A stretch of 64,000 nucleotides of DNA from Leptoclinus maculatus (Eukaryota; Chordata; Actinopteri; Perciformes; Stichaeidae). The stretch spans positions 11,009,931-11,073,930 of the forward strand of contig JAVDOI010000005.1 in the NCBI GenBank assembly GCA_032191485.1, given 5' to 3'. The notes below the pieces were generated by a model. It saw only the letters and a program-made list of their open reading frames with translations, made no database searches and had not been told where the DNA came from. Positions 59,259-64,000 of the stretch are shown here, one piece after another; the stretch's first letter is position 1; each line of letters begins with the position of its first letter. Made by a program: the position numbers and the translations under genes.

Positions 59259-59308
59259 GCACGGTGGGCAATTAGCAAGCTAGCTGGCTTGCTAATTTCC
59301 CACCGTGC
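59259..59308. repeat. Inverted repeat, 22-bp arms with one mismatch, 6-nt loop
   Basis: The left arm is 59259-59280 (GCACGGTGGGCAATTAGCAA plus GC) and the right arm 59287-59308. The one mismatch is G/T in the CAATT/AATTT part. The loop is TAGCTG. Confidence 0.9.
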
Positions 59309-59402
59309 TTTAATGCTACAATGGTTTCAGAAAATGAGCGGAACAAAGTTGTCACGCATCTGGCGACAGCAATGTGCTTCCCTACGCTGTGACAAGAGCG
59401 TG
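59262..59402 (-). repeat. Dispersed repeat R2, copy 2
   Basis: Reverse complement of 5035-5178, sharing GCAATGTGCTTCCCTACGCT, TGTGACAAG and the GCTAGC-centred part. Its left part is the inverted repeat at 59259-59308. Confidence 0.6.
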
Positions 59403-59572
59403 TGGATGAAGTAAGTTGTTTAAGTTGACTCGTTTACTCTGGCTCTCTACGCCAGTGTTTTTCAACCTTTTCTGAGCCGCGGCACACTTTTTACATTAAA
59501 AAGATCCCGCGGCACACCAACAATCAAAAACGTTACAAAATGACACCTTTTAGCATAATACAGCATATATGC

Positions 59573-60385
59573 CAGGGGTCAAACTCAATCTCAGAGAGGG
59601 CCAAAACAAAAAATTGGGACTACGTTGAGGGCCAAATAGAGTCACCATTTAATAAACAGGATAGAAGGGATATTGGACAAAGTGCAAAAAGAATAGATGT
59701 TTAGGTAGGCTACATTATTTTATGCATACGTACCAGAGCCAGATGTTTGGCATCTTTTTTTGGCTGCCAGTTCATTAATATCTGGGGTTAGGTTCTGTGG
59801 AAACCCTCAAGATGGAGTAAAGGTGCATCAGTGAGACGACTCCTGTGTGGGTTTTTGTTCATCTTCATCACAGAGAACAGCTGCTCACACAGGTATGTGC
59901 TTCCAAACATGCAGAGCATTTGAGCAGCATGTAGGCGGAGTTAAGGCATCGTTTCGGGGGTGAAGCTTGGAAACTGTGCAGCGCCCTCAGAGTCATACTT
60001 TGCCTTGAGTGTCACTACACTGGAGGTCTATCAGCTCCACAGGTGCTCTTTCCACGTCAACCGCAAACGAATTGCTGAGCAGTTAAAATTAAAATTTCTG
60101 AGCTGCAAAGTCGGCAACTCGCCGAGTGAACTCCGTGCCAAGTGCACCCAGTTTATCAGCAAAATGCGCAGTCGGGAACACAGCGGTGGAGACTTTTACT
60201 GCATCACACATGTCTGTGATCACACGTCCCCCTGAAGCTGGAGGTTTAGCGCAGTGAGATGCTTCGTTATGTTGCACAAAAAGCCAGCTCACATCGCCAC
60301 TTTTCGTCCCGGAGCTCTGTTGTGTGGCGGGCCAGTTATGATAAACATATGATATTTTCTCACGGGCCGTTGTACCGAGGACCGG
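59573..60385 (-). mobile_element. Charlie-type hAT element, nested
   Basis: It starts CAGGGGTCAAACTC and ends CCGAGGACCGG, imperfect inverted ends. A perfect 8-bp duplication ATATATGC lies at 59565-59572 and 60386-60393. It carries minus-strand transposase pieces (59788-60292) and related AGAGGGCCAAA / ACGGGCCG words like the outer element at 14749-18371. Confidence 0.92.
59788..60292 (-). pseudogene. Charlie-type hAT transposase remnants
   Basis: On the minus strand, three pieces of one transposase remain in the expected order. First (60292 to 60089) comes a stretch with HFADKLGALGTEFTRRVADF. Second (around 60080-59965) come LLSNSFAVDVERAPVEL and IDLQCSDT. Third (59919-59788, 44 codons with stop) is MFGSTYLCEQLFSVMKMNKN then HRSRLTD, the conserved hATC dimerisation region. 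The pattern fits the Charlie/GTF2IRD2-type group. The catalytic region before FADKL is missing, and phase changes separate the pieces. The third piece aligns with the fragment at 17879-18046. Confidence 0.85.
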
Positions 60386-60809
60386 ATATATGCTGACAAT
60401 TTAATGACAAGTCTCTAAATGTGTTGATCATTACTAGGCTTTTCATCTGGGTTATGTTGTCCAGGGCCCAGTTCAGAGTCTGCATTTTTCCTTTTCAAAT
60501 ATTTCTCCATCGCTGTTCGTCTTGTCACCGCAACCTCTCCCGCGCGTCATTTCATTCTACTGTTTTAAATGAACAAGGTCATTATTGCGCTACCTACTGC
60601 CACCCACTGGCATGGAAGAGTATTATTACTTCGCCAGCCACTATATTGCAGCTCAGATGCTCAACAATGGCAAAGTATTTGCAGCAACTAAATAATATTT
60701 TTTGGACTCATTAAGTGAAATTGGACATTTTCCCACGGCACACCTGACGATCTCTCACGGCACACTGGTGTGCCGCGGCACAGCGGTTGAAAATTACTGC
60801 TCTACGCTA

Positions 60810-61525
60810 CACAACGTTACTACTACTGCACTGCACTATGCTACTCCACTGCTCGTTTTAGTCGTTACTGCAATACCTCTCCTCACTGAGTACGTGACTT
60901 GCCTTAAGTCGGTTTAGTTCATGTGGAAGTTAGCTAGCGGCAGCGGTCGAAATAGCAACGGTTCACATAAAAAAAAAAGCGGTACGGCAGACAGAAATGG
61001 TGATGATTTGAGTTGGCGTAGTTATCAATTCAGACCAGACTTGTGCTACACAAACTGAGTAAAGGAGGAACACGTCAACTACTGCCACAAATCTGTTCCC
61101 TGTAGTTCTGGTTCTGATCATCACTCTCAACTATACTACTGTACTGCTGCTCGGTTCGCCTTGCAGATGCTCCAGACCGACATCACAGATTCTCACAGTG
61201 AGTTGTGGGTGTTGTGCGTCTACGTGCAGGGTGCGACTGGTGGTGAAGGCCTCTCCTTGGTGTTAAGTGGTTTACTTAATTAATGCCGGGTCAGAAGCAG
61301 AGGTCATACTTTAGAGATGAGAAAAAACAAAACTGTTCCGGTCACATGCAAGCTCTCCAGATGCCAGCAGCGTGATCAAACAGTTCCCGATTAGAACCAT
61401 GTAATTTGGTAACATTATGATATTAAAGATGGCAGCTTGGTTTTCCCAAGCAAAACTAACTTCACAAGCGGCTGACCATAATTTGGGGTTGTGTTGCATT
61501 TATGCAGAGCGGCAATGGTGCAGGA
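60810..61525. other. Unassigned non-coding DNA
   Basis: Single-copy-looking sequence, no domains or element ends. Confidence 0.45.
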
Positions 61526-61530
61526 AGAGG

Positions 61531-61531
<1 letters not shown>

Positions 61532-61625
<94 letters not shown>
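61532..61625. repeat. (GT)n microsatellite
   Basis: About 46 GT units, uninterrupted. All long Cys/Val and His/Thr frames between 61415 and 61784 derive from it. Confidence 0.95.
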
Positions 61626-61626
<1 letters not shown>

Positions 61627-61989
61627 TATGGGAGAGGAGTTGCTGCAGAGACAGAGAGAAGAAAAAAAATTCTGGAGGAGAAAATTGTTTGGTAAGCATT
61701 GAAATATGCATCTCTGTAGTCCAGAAGCAACACGACTGGAGGATGAAAGGGCGGAGAGGATAGGCAGGAACACGAGTGTGTCACAGGGGAGGCTTTTTAG
61801 CTTTTGGCTGTCAGGGGAAAAAACTTTTTAAATACATCATACAGACCGAATACACAACGGCAGGGACTACCGTCAGTCGTCATGGTGACAGAGGGAAATA
61901 AACACAAAAAACAAGGACAACAAAGTTTTATTGCTGAGAAAGAAAAAAGCCAGATGGGCTGTGAAATGTCAGCGTACGCGACGCGCTTT

Positions 61990-62160
61990 AAAGAGAAAGT
62001 TTGACATTCTGGGAAGTACACTTCATTTGCTTTCTTGAGAGTTAGATGAGAAGTTTGACACCACTCTCATAACTGTTTTTAAAACATAAAGTTAGAAACG
62101 GAAGCCGGTTAGCTTAGCATAAAAACTGCTAAGCTAAGCTAACAGGCTGTTGCTTGAAAA
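61990..62160. repeat. Dispersed teleost repeat R4, copy 2
   Basis: AGTTTGACATTCTGGGAAGT, GAGAGTTAGATGAGAAG, GACACCACTCTCAT, GCCGGTTAGCTTAGCATAAA. I recognise this word order as a repeat frequent in perciform genomes; its class is not known to me. Confidence 0.65.
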
Positions 62161-62164
62161 GGAA

Positions 62165-63375
62165 CAGGAAAGTCTCCAACAACACCAGAACAAGTCGCTA
62201 GATTTGTTGCTAGTAGCTTTTGACAAAAAAAGTCGTCATGAGGGTTTGGAAAGTCGCCAGATTTAGCGAAAAAGTCGCAAAGTTGCCAACACTGGCACCG
62301 GCTAAATATGTCCCCAGAGCAACACTGGACGTAACAATGGTTCCTATCACATATTAAACCAAACAAAAATCCAATCTTCATAAAAACAAGTTGTACAAAT
62401 AATAATATATAAACAAGCGTATTAAAGCTACTGCAGATGTAAAAACAAACGCATTTAATTTACCAGAGCTGCTGTTCACTCCGGGGTGTCAACTAGCTCC
62501 CGTTTCATCCCGGATTAATATTCTATATTCTATATTGTATTTGTTTTCTGATTCACCATCTGGTTAAAATATGTTAATTTTAGGTTTGAACAACAAAAGG
62601 ACTTTTTTCATTTATTAGAAAGATTTGTCTTATTTCACCCAATAACTTTTTTTTATGGATACAATTAAAGTCAGAGAGAGTCTGTCTGTCAGCAAGGAAC
62701 ACACATTTCTTTGTTTATAGTCATTTCCATTCAGTCATGTGAGGTTGATCATCCTGAGCGTGGGGTTTAAAATTAGTTACATAATTTTAAGCTTCCCTGA
62801 AATATTTAGCCGAATACAAACTTTCCAGGTTCAAAAGAAACCACAATCATATTCTGGGTTATTTAATAATGACTTCACAATCAGAATATCAATAAACACA
62901 GATGCAAACAAAGAATAATATGACAAACGCATTCTGCCAGTCTATCCTGTGCTTATAACAGGACAAGGAACACGGTATAAATACAGAATGCAGTTTGTTC
63001 AACAGGTAACAGGCTACAGAAAGGAAACACCTCTACTCCGGCAGTAACGAGAACTGTGTCTTCAGTTTCATTAGTACCGTTCACATTCAAGCACACAAAA
63101 ACATCACAAGTCTCTCCAGCTCTTACAGCCGACTAACAGCTGTGATCGACGGCCACAGTCATCAGAACAAGACGTCGCTTAACTTGACGCTTCATAAGGA
63201 AAGGACATCTCATTTCTCTAATAACACTCTTTCTTGTTTCCTCTCTCCTCGCATGGTTTCCTTGCATCTCTCCAATCATCCCTGGTGAGAGGGACTAAAA
63301 CGCAAGTGAGGGAAACGTGGATGCAATTAAGAGACTTGGGATGTACCCACAGTATAGTATGTTGGCAAAAGTCAC
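62165..63375. other. Unassigned non-coding DNA
   Basis: AT-rich after 62340. No genes or element ends were recognised. Confidence 0.45.
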
Positions 63376-63378
63376 AGT

Positions 63379-64000
63379 CAGCGTCGGAAATACACGAGGG
63401 CAAAGGGCAAAACTGCCCCTAAGAAATATAATTTTGCCCCTGATATCACTAGGAGAGGGGCAAAAAATGCCCCCATAATTTCCTCTAATAATAATGATAA
63501 TTTAATAAACTTGTCAAAAACATCGTAGCCTATATGACCCGGTCCAGTTGCCATAGAATGTTTTTGATTTTCGCCTTGACTGATGTTGCGTATGCGTGAA
63601 GAACCGAACGTTCTAAAACAATAAATAAATGGAGCGCTTCTTAATCAGACCCGTGACTGCGGTCAAGTCAGCAGACACTCAGATCTCCGTGGTCCACTCA
63701 GCAGACACTTACATGTTAGTGCACCTATATGCTGAGATTCACGGTAAACGCATTCAAACGGCACAGATCGGGAGCGAGCGAAGGACTTTGAAAGTTAGCG
63801 GAAAGATTAACGTGAGACAACATCCGGTTTCTTCAGACGAACATCCGGTTTTCAGAATAAGATGCCAACAAAGTATACATATTGCATAATGGTAATTAGA
63901 TTAAATGAATTATATTCACATTAAGTGACATGCTACCTGCATCTCGTGAGTTAAAGGGAAAATACACCTAAATTGTGCATAAAGTGTCTATTCTTTGATT
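63379..64000 (+). mobile_element. hAT-type element running off the window, shares sequence with elements A and B
   Basis: It begins near CAGCGTCGGAAATACACGAG with GGGCAAA/TGCCCC words, which looks like a hAT left end. From about 63645 it matches the interior of element B (15325-15361 and 16618 onward) and the reverse complement of A: CAGATCTCCGTGGTC, GCACCTATATGCTGA, CGGCACAGATCGGGAGCGAG, AACGTGAGACAACATCCGGT. A reading starting MERFLIRPVT at 63629 could be a transposase N-terminus, but no domain follows. No right end lies in the window. Confidence 0.6.

Larger units (their letters stand above)
59453..60799. mobile_element. hAT (Charlie-like) short element, outer
   Basis: It starts CAGTGTTTTTCAACC and ends GGTTGAAAATTACTG, with GCCGCGGCACAC words at both ends. 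A perfect 8-bp duplication CTCTACGC lies at 59445-59452 and 60800-60807. Interrupted by the element at 59573-60385, its own length is about 530 bp and shows no transposase. Confidence 0.93.

Noticed and set aside
61415..61784. Several 60-100-codon frames rich in Cys/Val or His/Thr
   Set aside because: They are translations of the (GT)n tract on both strands. The same applies to frames over 7013-7243, 21331-21513 and 29682-30023.

Overview
This window looks like repeat-rich, non-coding DNA from a ray-finned (teleost, probably percomorph) fish. The evidence is the mix of repeats: many hAT-type DNA transposons and their short derivatives, a Tc1 element with IR/DR-type ends, CR1/L2/Rex-type LINE pieces, a Ty3/gypsy element with 205-bp LTRs, solo LTRs, long (CA)n and (TA)n tracts, and several short dispersed families typical of fish genomes. 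I found no host protein-coding exon, rRNA or true tRNA that I could defend. Every long open frame is either a transposon gene or a chance or low-complexity frame. The window is therefore an intergenic region or large intron shaped mainly by transposons.

Layout. 1-109 is the right end of a hAT element whose family has a fuller copy at 57.4-59.0 kb. 1.9-2.2 kb holds an old hAT-like fragment, and 4.39-4.45 kb a tRNA-like SINE head. 5.18-6.8 kb is a 5'-truncated LINE on the minus strand with a reverse transcriptase frame. 7-10 kb holds only decayed DNA-transposon ends and a (GT)n tract. 10.04-10.95 kb is a hAT derivative with a perfect 8-bp duplication. 11.0-12.6 kb has hairpins, a direct repeat and a candidate solo LTR. 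14.75-18.37 kb is a four-deep nest of hAT elements. 20.67-23.63 kb is a BED-finger hAT split by a 1.7-kb solo LTR. 24-32.8 kb has dispersed repeats, microsatellites and a perfect hairpin. 33.44-35.0 kb is a nearly complete Tc1 element with one frameshift. 37.85-38.94 kb is a second copy of the innermost element of the 15-kb nest. 41.25-47.07 kb is a complete-ended Ty3/gypsy element, broken by frameshifts, an integrase deletion and a solo LTR. 48.7-51.35 kb has two copies of a dispersed family and a LINE 3' end. 57.36-58.97 kb is an internally deleted hAT with a finger-type N-terminus. 59.45-60.8 kb is a Charlie-type hAT nested in another hAT. The right edge (63.38-64.0 kb) enters a further hAT that shares sequence with the 10-kb and 15-kb copies.

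No genes here cooperate in a host pathway. The coding remnants are transposases (hAT DDE/RNase H-fold with C-terminal dimerisation domain; Tc1 DD34E) and retroelement Gag-Pol and LINE reverse transcriptase, all interrupted. The most informative features are the exact target-site duplications. They fix element ends, give a relative order of insertion, and in one case an unoccupied paralogous target site lies in the same window. I see no convincing new cellular system. The unusual signals are the depth of nesting, the mismatch between near-identical LTRs and a ruined interior in the gypsy element, and several long perfect inverted repeats with very short loops.
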